A DNA stretch of 5,623 nt from an uncultured Bacilli bacterium (GTDB lineage Bacteria > Bacillota_I > Bacilli_A > RF39 > UBA660). The stretch covers positions 1 to 5,623 of the forward strand of contig CALVYX010000107.1 in NCBI GenBank assembly GCA_944372315.1, read 5' to 3'. Numbering within the stretch: position 1 is the stretch's first letter; each line of letters begins with the position of its first letter. Shown here piece after piece: positions 1 to 5,623 of the stretch. The notes under the pieces were generated by a model. It was given only the letters and a program-made list of their open reading frames with translations, had not been told where the DNA came from and made no database searches. Made by a program: the position numbers and the translations under genes.

Positions 1-515
1 ATATTACTTTCAATAGTATCAGTTACATATCCACTTTTTAATAAAAAATCTTTTAATTGACGATAATGTGCTTTTACTTCTCTAAATAAATCTGTCTTCT
101 TTTCCGTACATATACCAACAGAAAAAGAGCCACGAGTTAATACTTGGTAAATCTGTTCTAAGGTATCACTATAGTAACCATTACATACATAGTGCATTTT
201 AACGTTACCTGGTTGACCTTTATTAATTGTAAACTTATCAAAATCACTAATCATAATTAAACGATTGTTACCTAAAAAATTAGAGACTGATAAATCCCCA
301 CTAAGAGCACTTTCTAATACAAAGGTATCTTTGCAAACCCTATCATTATCCTTAAGGCATTTAGCAAATAAATTATTTCTATGTTCCTGTTCACTATGCC
401 ATTTACTGTATTTTATAGGATCCAAAAATGCTTTACCTTCTAAATATTCATAATACATATCTAAATTATCGTACACATCCATGAAAAACTTTCTTAGATG
501 TTTATCACTTTCCAT
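1..515 (-). CDS. hypothetical protein, 3' end outside window
   Basis: The reading frame is open from an ATG at 515 to the left edge: 171 codons without a stop, so the C terminus lies outside the window. I do not recognise the family. The start is supported by an AGAGGTGA ribosome-binding site (about 520-527) and a promoter just upstream. The visible protein begins MESDKHLRKF, has no signal peptide or membrane segment, and looks cytoplasmic. It appears mixed alpha/beta: likely helices near residues 3-25 and 36-57, strand-like stretches near 84-97, 105-114 and 131-138, and helices near 117-128 and 141-161. Four cysteines (53, 61, 111, 136) are scattered and do not form an obvious metal site. 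A hand count over positions 1-360 gives 105 G/C (about 29 percent), roughly in line with or slightly above the neighbours. It follows mutL on the same strand after 130 bp but seems to be a separate transcription unit. That it is a real gene is well supported; its function is unknown. Confidence 0.8.
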   Translation of the reverse strand, partial: MESDKHLRKFFMDVYDNLDMYYEYLEGKAFLDPIKYSKWHSEQEHRNNLFAKCLKDNDRVCKDTFVLESALSGDLSVSNFLGNNRLIMISDFDKFTINKGQPGNVKMHYVCNGYYSDTLEQIYQVLTRGSFSVGICTEKKTDLFREVKAHYRQLKDFLLKSGYVTDTIESN

Positions 516-521
516 GTCGTC

Positions 522-535
522 ACCTCTACAGAGGT
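522..535. promoter_or_regulatory. 14-bp palindrome between -10 box and start codon
   Basis: The sequence acctctacagaggt is an inverted repeat with two 6-bp arms (522-527 and 530-535) around a 2-bp centre. It begins 1 bp past the predicted -10 box of the left-edge gene, spans the predicted transcription start and ends within its ribosome-binding site. That is where a repressor operator often sits. Part of the symmetry comes from the GAGGT of the ribosome-binding site itself, so chance is a real alternative. An RNA hairpin is less likely, because most of the left arm would lie upstream of the predicted transcript start. Confidence 0.35.
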
Positions 536-536
536 T

Positions 537-565
537 ATAATAACACATAAGTCTTTAAAGTACAA
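537..565 (-). promoter_or_regulatory. predicted promoter of the left-edge hypothetical gene
   Basis: On the minus strand there is a -35-like TTGTAC (560-565), a 17-nt spacer and a -10 TATTAT (537-542). The -10 box is directly preceded by TGT, giving an extended -10 motif. The -35 matches the sigma-A consensus at only three of six positions, but the spacing and extended -10 make up for this. Transcription would start near 529-530, leaving a leader of about 14 nt before the ATG at 515. The remainder of the 516-645 gap holds no convincing terminator for mutL. Confidence 0.6.
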
Positions 566-645
566 TAACAGTATTTGCCAAAATAATAGAAATTACTTCC
601 TATTTGACAGGGTATAACATTTATACTTTTATTTTATCAGTTCAA

Positions 646-2433
646 TTAATCCATTGCTCTTTTGAATAGTTTTTCTAACTCATATTTAGAATAAGATATG
701 ATAGTTGGTCGTCCATGTGGACAAGTAAATGGGTTATCTGTTTTTCTTAAGGTATCTAATAAATATTCCATATCAGATAGACTAATATGATCATTTGCTT
801 TAATACTCATTTTACAAGCTAAAGTAATTGCCACTTTTTCAGTAAATTTATAACTATCAAAACTTTCTTTCGAAATAATGATATCAATAATCTTTCTAAT
901 AGCTTCTTCTACATTACCACTTGGTAACCAAAAAGGATGACTTCTAATTAATATTGCATTATTACCAAATTCCTCTACTACAAAATTTAATTCTTCTAAT
1001 AAATTCATATGTTCTTTTAAAATAATAAAATCATTAGCAGGAAGTTCAATTCTAATAGGAATTAATAAATCAATCATTTTATTATCATGTGTACCCATTG
1101 CTTTTAAATATTTCTCATAATTAATTCTCTCATTTGCAGCATGTTGATCGATCATATACATTCCATCTTCATTTTCAGCAATAATATACGTTCCATGAAC
1201 TAATCCAACAGGATACATTTTTTTAACTCTTTCCGTATTATCTGTATCATTGTTGTAAGATATTTCATTGCTATTTTCACTAACCTCAAAATCAAATGAC
1301 AATTCTTCTAATGCTTTATTTTCTTCTACTATGCTTGTTGTTTTATCATTATTTTCAATATAATTATCAATAATTTTAGTTAGATCTATCTTACTAGGAT
1401 TGGTATAAATACTTTCTGTATTACTAGGTGTTTCTATTTTAGGAATTAAAGTAAGCTCTTCTAATTTAGAAGTAATAGCTTTATTAATTAACTCCTTTAA
1501 TATATCAAAAGAAGAAAATTTAATATCCATTTTAGTTGGATGAATATTTACGTCTATTAAATAAGGATCCGCTTCTATATTTAATACAACAATAGGATAT
1601 TTTCCTTCATGAATATAAGTATGATAACTATCTAATATACATTTGATTAAATCGTTGTTACGAATAATTCTTCCATTAACCAAAGTTGTAATAACTGATC
1701 TTGTGGATCTTGTTACTTCAGGATATGAGATATATCCCTCAATTCTATAATCTCTATTCTCTCCTTCTATTTTTATCATTTTTTTACTAACATCTAATCC
1801 ATAAATATTATAAATTACTTTTAATAAATTACCAGAACCATCTGTATTTAATAAAACTTTATCATTGTTAGTTAAAACAAATTTAATACTAGGAAAAGAT
1901 AGCGCCATTTTATTAACGTATTCAACAATATTAGAAAGTTCTATATATAAATTTTTTAAATATTTTAATCTTACTGGAGTATTATAAAATAAATCTTTTA
2001 CTGTAATTTGGGTTCCTTTTTTTAAATCGCTATTTTCTACACTTTCGATATTGCCACCATGAATAATTACTTCTGTACCAGTTACTCCATCACTTGTTTT
2101 TAAAGTAACATGACTAACGGATGCGATGGATGGTAATGCTTCTCCACGAAATCCTAAACTTTCAATATTAAAAAGATCTTCTAGATCTTTTAATTTACTA
2201 GTCGCATGTCTAGAAAATGCAAGTGTTGCATCATTTCTATCCATTCCAATTCCATCATCAGTAACGGTTATCTCTTTTACTCCACTATCCACTAAATCAA
2301 TTTTAATTGAATTACTTTTTGCATCTATTGAATTTTCAACTAACTCTTTTACTACATTCATTGTTTTCTCAACAACTTCTCCGGCAGCAATTTTATTAGC
2401 TAAATTTTCATCCATTACTTTTATTTTACTCAT
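646..2433 (-). CDS. mutL: DNA mismatch repair protein MutL (endonuclease type)
   Basis: This 595-residue protein couples mismatch recognition by MutS to strand incision and excision. The N-terminal GHKL ATPase is complete: KELVENS at 29-35 (catalytic Glu30, Mg-binding Asn34), DDGIGM at 59-64, ATSK at 77-80 and GFRGEAL at 94-100. A polar, variable linker covers about 330-400. The C-terminal dimerisation and nuclease domain has the metal-binding motif DQHAANERINYE at 429-440, ACKMSIKANDH at 539-549 and CPHGRP at 571-576, which mark a MutL that nicks DNA itself, as in Bacillus and unlike E. coli. The beta-clamp motif (QEMIVP in B. subtilis) aligns with IDLLIP at 454-459, so the glutamine is missing. 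The start is an ATG 8 nt after an AAAGGG-type ribosome-binding site. The PepSY gene ends 26 bp upstream and mutL has no visible promoter of its own, so it is probably co-transcribed with that gene and perhaps with uvrC. The protein is slightly shorter than the roughly 627 residues of B. subtilis MutL, mostly in the linker. mutS, its usual neighbour, is not in the window. Confidence 0.98.
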   Translation of the reverse strand: MSKIKVMDENLANKIAAGEVVEKTMNVVKELVENSIDAKSNSIKIDLVDSGVKEITVTDDGIGMDRNDATLAFSRHATSKLKDLEDLFNIESLGFRGEALPSIASVSHVTLKTSDGVTGTEVIIHGGNIESVENSDLKKGTQITVKDLFYNTPVRLKYLKNLYIELSNIVEYVNKMALSFPSIKFVLTNNDKVLLNTDGSGNLLKVIYNIYGLDVSKKMIKIEGENRDYRIEGYISYPEVTRSTRSVITTLVNGRIIRNNDLIKCILDSYHTYIHEGKYPIVVLNIEADPYLIDVNIHPTKMDIKFSSFDILKELINKAITSKLEELTLIPKIETPSNTESIYTNPSKIDLTKIIDNYIENNDKTTSIVEENKALEELSFDFEVSENSNEISYNNDTDNTERVKKMYPVGLVHGTYIIAENEDGMYMIDQHAANERINYEKYLKAMGTHDNKMIDLLIPIRIELPANDFIILKEHMNLLEELNFVVEEFGNNAILIRSHPFWLPSGNVEEAIRKIIDIIISKESFDSYKFTEKVAITLACKMSIKANDHISLSDMEYLLDTLRKTDNPFTCPHGRPTIISYSKYELEKLFKRAMD

Positions 2434-2459
2434 ATCAAAACCCTTTACTACTTTTCTTA

Positions 2460-2822
2460 TTAATCTGTATCCATATCAATATAAGATTTGCCATTCGTTG
2501 GATCTACATAATAGATAATCTCACTATCATCTACAATATTAGTAACGATAACTTTATAAAAACTATCTTCTGTTACTTCATATCTAAATTCGTAGTTATC
2601 ACTTTCAAAATTCTTTTTAACGATTTCAATAGCTTGATCTCCAGTCATATCCGTTACTTCAGCTAATTGGTCTTCTCTTTGTTCTTCTTGTTCTTCCTTT
2701 GTAGGAGTATCTTTTCCTTTTTCTTCTTTATTTAAGTTAATAATAATTACTCCTGCAACAATTAAAATGATCGCTACTATAATAGCAATAATTAAACGCA
2801 AATTACTCTTAATAAACTTCAT
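2460..2822 (-). CDS. single-pass membrane protein with PepSY-like domain
   Basis: This is a 120-residue protein. A short basic N terminus (MKFIKSNLR) is followed by one hydrophobic segment at about 9-30, then a Lys/Glu-rich linker (about 31-55), then a small domain at about 58-115. The arrangement predicts an N-terminal anchor with the domain outside the cell, and there is no lipobox cysteine. The domain has the PepSY-like pattern: a helix beginning GDQAIEIVKK (61-70), then strands with FYKVIVTN (88-95) and an ending YYVDPTNGKSYID (104-116). PepSY domains occur in peptidase inhibitors and cell-envelope proteins; the role here is unknown. The start is an ATG preceded by a purine-rich site (AGGGAAGGG, about 2829-2838). 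It lies between uvrC (55 bp upstream) and mutL (26 bp downstream) and has a likely promoter in the upstream gap. The family call is by eye and moderate; that it is a real gene is near certain. Confidence 0.85.
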   Translation of the reverse strand: MKFIKSNLRLIIAIIVAIILIVAGVIIINLNKEEKGKDTPTKEEQEEQREDQLAEVTDMTGDQAIEIVKKNFESDNYEFRYEVTEDSFYKVIVTNIVDDSEIIYYVDPTNGKSYIDMDTD

Positions 2823-2848
2823 ATCTTACACCCTTCCCTATATTAAGT

Positions 2849-2877
2849 ATTATAACTCTTTTTTCTTTTTAAGTAAA
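2849..2877 (-). promoter_or_regulatory. predicted internal promoter for PepSY gene and mutL
   Basis: On the minus strand a perfect -10 TATAAT (2849-2854) lies 17 nt from a -35-like TTTACT (2872-2877, four of six matches to TTGACA). The -35 box starts at the base right after the uvrC stop codon. Transcription would begin near 2842, 20 nt before the PepSY gene start. It would allow the PepSY gene and mutL to be expressed without uvrC. The spacer is A-rich (AAAAAGAAAAAAG), and no hairpin terminator for uvrC is seen in the gap. Confidence 0.6.
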
Positions 2878-4665
2878 TTAATTTTCTAAATCTTGTAAAT
2901 ACTGATATAAATTGCTAGCTACATCTTTATTTAAAACTTTCTCTAAATCTTCTAGTGATGCTTCCTTCATCTTCTTTAAAGAACCAAATGTTTTTAGTAA
3001 TTCCTTTTTCCTTTTTTCTCCAATTCCTGGAACAAAGTCTAAAATACTAGATAACATTCCTTTACTTTTAATATTTCTATGATAACTAATAGCAAAGCGA
3101 TGTACTTCATCTTGAATTTTAGTTAAGAAAAGGAATAAATTACTTTTATTATTTATATTTATCGTTACCAAATCCTCATTAATAATACTACTAGTACGAT
3201 GTTTATCATCTTTTTTTAATCCGATAATAGGAATTTTTAAATGTAAAGAATCTAATACTTCTTTTACTACTTTTACTTGTAATTCTCCCCCATCAATCAC
3301 AATTAAAGAAGGAGCTTTTTCTTCTTCCATTAATACTTTATAATATCTTCTATAAATAACTTCACGCATGGCATTTAAATCATCTTTAACATCTACACTT
3401 ATTTTATATTTTCGATATAAATCCTTATTAGGAATAAAATCGTCAAATACTACCATTCCTCCAACATAAAATGTACCAAATAAATGAGAGTTATCAAAAG
3501 CTTCGATCCTTGTAATATTATCAATATGTAGAGCTTTTTCTAATTCTTTTTTAGCTTGTAGTCTTGCTTCATCATTTTTCTTTAAAATCTCTTCTTTTTC
3601 TGTAAGTGCTACTTTAGCATTATCATTAGCTAATAATAACAACTTCTTAATATCCCCTTTTTTAGGGACTAGCACTTTTACATTTAAATACTGTTCTAAT
3701 AACTCATTATCAATATTCTCATTCACTACAATTTCATTTGGCAATAAGTGATCTTTTTCATAAAATTTAATAATATATTCCATTACTTCTTCAGCTTCAT
3801 CATCTAAAGTAGTAATAATATCTTTATGACGGCCAAATAAAAGTCCATCTCTTATAAAAAATACTTGAATTGATAAGTAATTATTATTCTTGTAAAAACC
3901 AAATAAATCAAAATTATATTTACGATTTAGATCAATCTTTTGACGTTTTAAAGTGATTTCAATATCATCTAACATACTTTTTAATTCATTAGCTTTTTCA
4001 AAATTAAGAGACTCACTAGCTTTATACATATCTTCTTCTATCTTTTTGGTAATAATACTAGCATCTCCCTTTAAAAAAGAAATAATCTCTTCTTTCATCT
4101 TATCAATTTTTTCTTTGTCAATATTATGATATTTACAATAACCTAGGCACTCTCCTAAGTGATAATAAAGACAAACATCTTTTTTTAAATTAGCACATTT
4201 ACGCAAAGGATAAATACGATTAATGATTTCTACAGTTCTTCTTGCAGCATTCACATTAGGATATGGCCCAAATAAATGATTTTTATTTCGTTTACGATTT
4301 AAGTTTCTTACTACTTTAACCGTTGGATATTTATCATTAGTAAGTTCAATATAAGGATAACTTTTATCATCTTTTAATAAAATATTATATTTAGGGTTGT
4401 ACTTTTTTATAAGAGTAATTTCTAATATTAAAGATTCTAATTCAGAAGATGTAACAATATATTCAAAAGTTACGATATCATTTACTAACATAGCTGTTTT
4501 CCCTGTTACGGTTCCAGTAAAATAACTTTTTAATCTATTCTTTAAATTTTTAGCTTTACCTACATAAATAATAATCCCATCTTTGTTTTTCATTTGATAA
4601 CATCCAGGTAAATTAGGAACTAAAGCTAATTTTTCTTTGATATGTTTTTTTACGTCTTCTCTCAT
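2878..4665 (-). CDS. uvrC: UvrABC system protein C (excinuclease subunit C)
   Basis: UvrC makes both incisions, 3' and 5' of a bulky DNA lesion, after UvrA and UvrB have located it. From the chosen ATG at 4665 the protein has 595 residues. The GIY-YIG nuclease domain shows GCY at 21-23 (as in Bacillus), YVG at 34-36, Arg44, Glu82 and Asn94. Four cysteines at 157, 165, 173 and 177 match the spacing of the UvrC iron-sulfur cluster closely (C-x7-C-x7-C-x3-C). A UVR motif that pairs with UvrB lies at about 205-236. The RNase H-like second nuclease has its DDH triad at Asp391 (in IEAFDNSH), Asp458 (in IVIDGG) and His522 (in EVHRFAI). The C terminus carries the helix-hairpin-helix region with PGIGEKRKK from 546. 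A GTG at 4674 in the same frame would add three residues, but it lies inside the ribosome-binding site, so the ATG is preferred. All catalytic residues are present and the length is normal. It is first in a minus-strand run with the PepSY gene and mutL. Confidence 0.98.
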   Translation of the reverse strand: MREDVKKHIKEKLALVPNLPGCYQMKNKDGIIIYVGKAKNLKNRLKSYFTGTVTGKTAMLVNDIVTFEYIVTSSELESLILEITLIKKYNPKYNILLKDDKSYPYIELTNDKYPTVKVVRNLNRKRNKNHLFGPYPNVNAARRTVEIINRIYPLRKCANLKKDVCLYYHLGECLGYCKYHNIDKEKIDKMKEEIISFLKGDASIITKKIEEDMYKASESLNFEKANELKSMLDDIEITLKRQKIDLNRKYNFDLFGFYKNNNYLSIQVFFIRDGLLFGRHKDIITTLDDEAEEVMEYIIKFYEKDHLLPNEIVVNENIDNELLEQYLNVKVLVPKKGDIKKLLLLANDNAKVALTEKEEILKKNDEARLQAKKELEKALHIDNITRIEAFDNSHLFGTFYVGGMVVFDDFIPNKDLYRKYKISVDVKDDLNAMREVIYRRYYKVLMEEEKAPSLIVIDGGELQVKVVKEVLDSLHLKIPIIGLKKDDKHRTSSIINEDLVTININNKSNLFLFLTKIQDEVHRFAISYHRNIKSKGMLSSILDFVPGIGEKRKKELLKTFGSLKKMKEASLEDLEKVLNKDVASNLYQYLQDLEN

Positions 4666-4669
4666 AGTA

Positions 4670-4675
4670 ATCACC
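4670..4675 (-). promoter_or_regulatory. ribosome-binding site deciding the uvrC start
   Basis: On the minus strand GGTGAT is followed by TACT and then ATG (4663-4665). GGTGAT pairs with the 3' end of 16S rRNA. The alternative GTG start (4672-4674) is part of this site, has no Shine-Dalgarno sequence of its own, and would begin at the predicted first base or two of the transcript. Confidence 0.75.
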
Positions 4676-4681
4676 GATACT

Positions 4682-4712
4682 ATTATAGCATAATAACTAG
4701 AATTAAATACAA
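4682..4712 (-). promoter_or_regulatory. predicted uvrC promoter, extended -10
   Basis: On the minus strand a perfect TATAAT (4682-4687) is directly preceded by TGC, an extended -10 motif. The best -35-like hexamer, TTGTAT (4707-4712), is at a long 19-nt spacing and matches at three of six positions, so the extended -10 probably carries the promoter. Transcription would begin near 4675, about 10 nt before the ATG. The -10 lies in an AT-only palindrome (tattat-agc-ataata, 4681-4695), which may be chance in such AT-rich DNA. Confidence 0.6.
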
Positions 4713-4726
4713 TAATAAGTTATAAT
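4698..4726 (+). promoter_or_regulatory. predicted promoter of the YigZ-family gene
   Basis: A perfect -10 TATAAT at 4721-4726 lies 17 nt from a weak -35-like TAGAAT (4698-4703, three of six matches). Predicted transcription starts near 4733, where the GGTGG ribosome-binding site (4733-4737) also begins, so the leader would be only about 9 nt. This promoter is interleaved with the divergent uvrC promoter. Confidence 0.5.
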
Positions 4727-4741
4727 TATCTTGGTGGTTAT

Positions 4742-5317
4742 ATGTATACAATTAGTGAAAATACGGAAAAGGAAATAGAAATTAAAAAATCAAGATTTAT
4801 ATCTCGAATTTATAGAATATATAATTTAGAAGAAGTTGATAAAATACTACAGGAATTAAAAAAAGAATATAAGGATGCCACTCATTATTGTTATGCTTAT
4901 ATTATTGATGAAAATAAAAAGTCTAGTGATGATAATGAACCTAGTGGTACAGCAGGAATTCCTATTTTACAAGTATTAGAAAAAAATAATTTAAATTATG
5001 TCTTATGTGTTGTCATTAGATATTTTGGAGGCATAAAATTAGGGGCTGGAGGATTAGTAAGAGCTTATACCAAATCTGTTACTGAGGGATTAAAACTGTG
5101 TCAAAAGTATGAATTAATACCGGGATACAAAATAGAAATCAATATTCCATATGATGAACAGAAAAAATTGGATTATATAGTAAAAGAATATAACGTTGAT
5201 AAGAAATTTGATAATAATATCACATATCATATATTAATACCTAAAAAAGATTTCAATATTCTTACTGAATTTAATCCCAAAATAATAAAAGAAATACAAA
5301 TAGAAAAAGAGAATTAA
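4742..5317 (+). CDS. yigZ: YigZ/IMPACT family protein (UPF0029)
   Basis: This 191-residue protein belongs to the YigZ (YvyE in Bacillus) branch of the IMPACT family. The family is conserved in bacteria and related to eukaryotic IMPACT, a regulator of the translation kinase Gcn2; the bacterial role is not well defined. The UPF0029 domain fills residues 1 to about 115. It shows KKSRFI at 15-20, DATHYCYAY at 45-53, the signature SSDDNEPSGTAGIPIL at 61-76 and RYFGGIKLGAGGLVRAY at 93-109. The remaining 75 residues match in position the ferredoxin-like C-terminal domain (DUF1949), which is less conserved. Total length is slightly under the usual 200-215. The ATG start is supported by GGTGG 4 nt upstream and by the usual family N terminus. 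It is the only plus-strand gene here: divergent from uvrC (76-bp gap) and convergent with trxA (21 bp between stop codons). Its last codons form part of the terminator hairpin. Confidence 0.95.
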   Translation: MYTISENTEKEIEIKKSRFISRIYRIYNLEEVDKILQELKKEYKDATHYCYAYIIDENKKSSDDNEPSGTAGIPILQVLEKNNLNYVLCVVIRYFGGIKLGAGGLVRAYTKSVTEGLKLCQKYELIPGYKIEINIPYDEQKKLDYIVKEYNVDKKFDNNITYHILIPKKDFNILTEFNPKIIKEIQIEKEN

Positions 5318-5335
5318 ACCAAATTAATTCTCTTT
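5306..5335. terminator. shared hairpin terminator between yigZ and trxA
   Basis: Two perfect 12-nt arms (5306-5317 and 5324-5335) enclose a 6-nt loop (accaaa). The left arm contains the yigZ stop codon TAA (5315-5317) and the codons just before it. The hairpin begins a few bases past the trxA stop on the other strand. On the minus strand the stem runs into TTTTTCTATTTG, a fair U-rich tail; on the plus strand the tail is weaker (CTCTTTCATTTAATC). It most likely ends trxA transcription, and probably yigZ transcription as well. Confidence 0.75.
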
Positions 5336-5338
5336 CAT

Positions 5339-5623
5339 TTAATCAAACCAACGCATTAATACTTCTTTTGGAACAAATCCTATTTGCTTTTTATCTATTA
5401 CTCCATCTTTAAATAGAATAATCGTAGGAATAGACATAATTCCATATGTTTTAGCAATATCTTCTCGCTCATCAACATTCACTTTTAATACTTTCGCATC
5501 TTTTAATTCATTACTAACTTCTTCAATAATAGGTCCTACCATACGGCAAGGTCCACACCAATCTGCATAAAAGTCTACTAAAACAGTACCACTTTTAATC
5601 TCATCGTTAAAATTTTCATTTGT
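5339..5623 (-). CDS. trxA: thioredoxin, N terminus outside window
   Basis: The frame is open from the right edge (first full codon at 5621-5623) to TAA at 5339, giving 94 visible residues. Thioredoxin is the small cytoplasmic disulfide reductase that serves ribonucleotide reductase, methionine sulfoxide reductase and other proteins, and is recharged by thioredoxin reductase. The visible part has VLVDFYADWCGPCR at 14-27 with the redox pair Cys23 and Cys26, a buried Asp17, and the cis-proline in SIPT (Pro66). The C-terminal helix ends PKEVLMRWFD, a few residues shorter than in Bacillus TrxA. Compared with the usual 103-108 residues, only about 5-12 are missing at the N terminus. The ATG at 5540-5542 is an internal methionine just after the active site and is not the start. 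In Bacillus trxA lies directly before uvrC; here yigZ sits between them in the opposite orientation. Confidence 0.96.
   Translation of the reverse strand, partial: TNENFNDEIKSGTVLVDFYADWCGPCRMVGPIIEEVSNELKDAKVLKVNVDEREDIAKTYGIMSIPTIILFKDGVIDKKQIGFVPKEVLMRWFD

Noticed and set aside
265..453. A 62-codon plus-strand frame inside the left-edge gene
   Set aside because: It lies wholly opposite the 171-codon minus-strand gene, has no clear ribosome-binding site and encodes a low-complexity Leu/Ser-rich peptide typical of an antisense frame.
585..604. Weak hairpin aatag/ctatt as a terminator after mutL
   Set aside because: Only 5 bp with a 10-nt loop and a short interrupted T run; such hairpins are expected by chance in this AT-rich DNA.
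612..626. Inverted repeat gtataa-cat-ttatac just past the mutL stop, as the mutL terminator
   Set aside because: The stem is 6 bp and almost all A-T. The T-rich tail follows it on the plus strand, the wrong direction for mutL; on the minus strand it is followed by CCCTG.
604..627. Plus-strand TTGACA (604-609) and TATACT (622-627) as a promoter
   Set aside because: The spacing is only 12 nt, far from 17, and there is no plus-strand gene downstream, only the antisense of mutL.
2126..2518. A 130-codon plus-strand frame across the mutL start
   Set aside because: It is antisense to the conserved MutL ATPase domain and the end of the PepSY gene; its Ser/Phe/Ile-rich peptide resembles no protein I know.
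4592..4603. GCY instead of GIY in the UvrC nuclease motif as a defect
   Set aside because: GCY is also found in Bacillus UvrC and the catalytic Tyr, Arg and Glu are all present, so it is normal variation.
5540..5542. ATG as the start of a 67-residue thioredoxin fragment
   Set aside because: The frame continues upstream to the window edge and holds the WCGPC active site, so this is an internal methionine.

Overview
This window is a compact, very AT-rich stretch of bacterial chromosome. It reads as a low-GC Gram-positive organism (Bacillota), because the MutL, UvrC and thioredoxin proteins carry the Bacillus-type forms of their motifs and the ribosome-binding sites are GGTG/GAGG type. All five stop codons seen are TAA, and tryptophans are encoded by TGG with no in-frame TGA, so the standard code fits. 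A lineage near the Erysipelotrichia, RF39 or Acholeplasma side of the Bacilli is a guess from composition; I cannot place it further. No mobile element, CRISPR array, tRNA or rRNA was seen.

Layout from left to right: (1) positions 1-515, minus strand, the 5' part of an unrecognised gene that runs off the left edge, with its own promoter and a small palindrome over its predicted start of transcription. (2) 646-2433, minus, mutL, a complete mismatch-repair protein of the endonuclease type. (3) 2460-2822, minus, a small membrane-anchored protein with a PepSY-like outer domain, 26 bp upstream of mutL. (4) 2878-4665, minus, uvrC, the nucleotide-excision-repair nuclease. (5) 4742-5317, plus, a YigZ/IMPACT-family protein transcribed divergently from uvrC. 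(6) 5339-5623, minus, thioredoxin (trxA), cut at its N terminus by the right edge and converging on yigZ across a shared terminator hairpin.

uvrC, the PepSY protein and mutL run in one direction with small gaps and no clear terminator between them, so they probably form a transcription unit joining two DNA-repair pathways. A good internal promoter sits just after the uvrC stop codon and could express the PepSY protein and mutL separately. The trxA-uvrC order is known from Bacillus; here it is kept on one strand but split by the oppositely oriented yigZ. The divergent uvrC and yigZ promoters overlap at their -35 boxes.

Most of the window is ordinary housekeeping DNA, and I see no new multi-gene system. 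The points most worth a second look are the unknown left-edge gene, a missing clamp-binding glutamine in MutL, the predicted 9-20 nt leaders at all four promoters, and a terminator stem that includes the last codons of yigZ.
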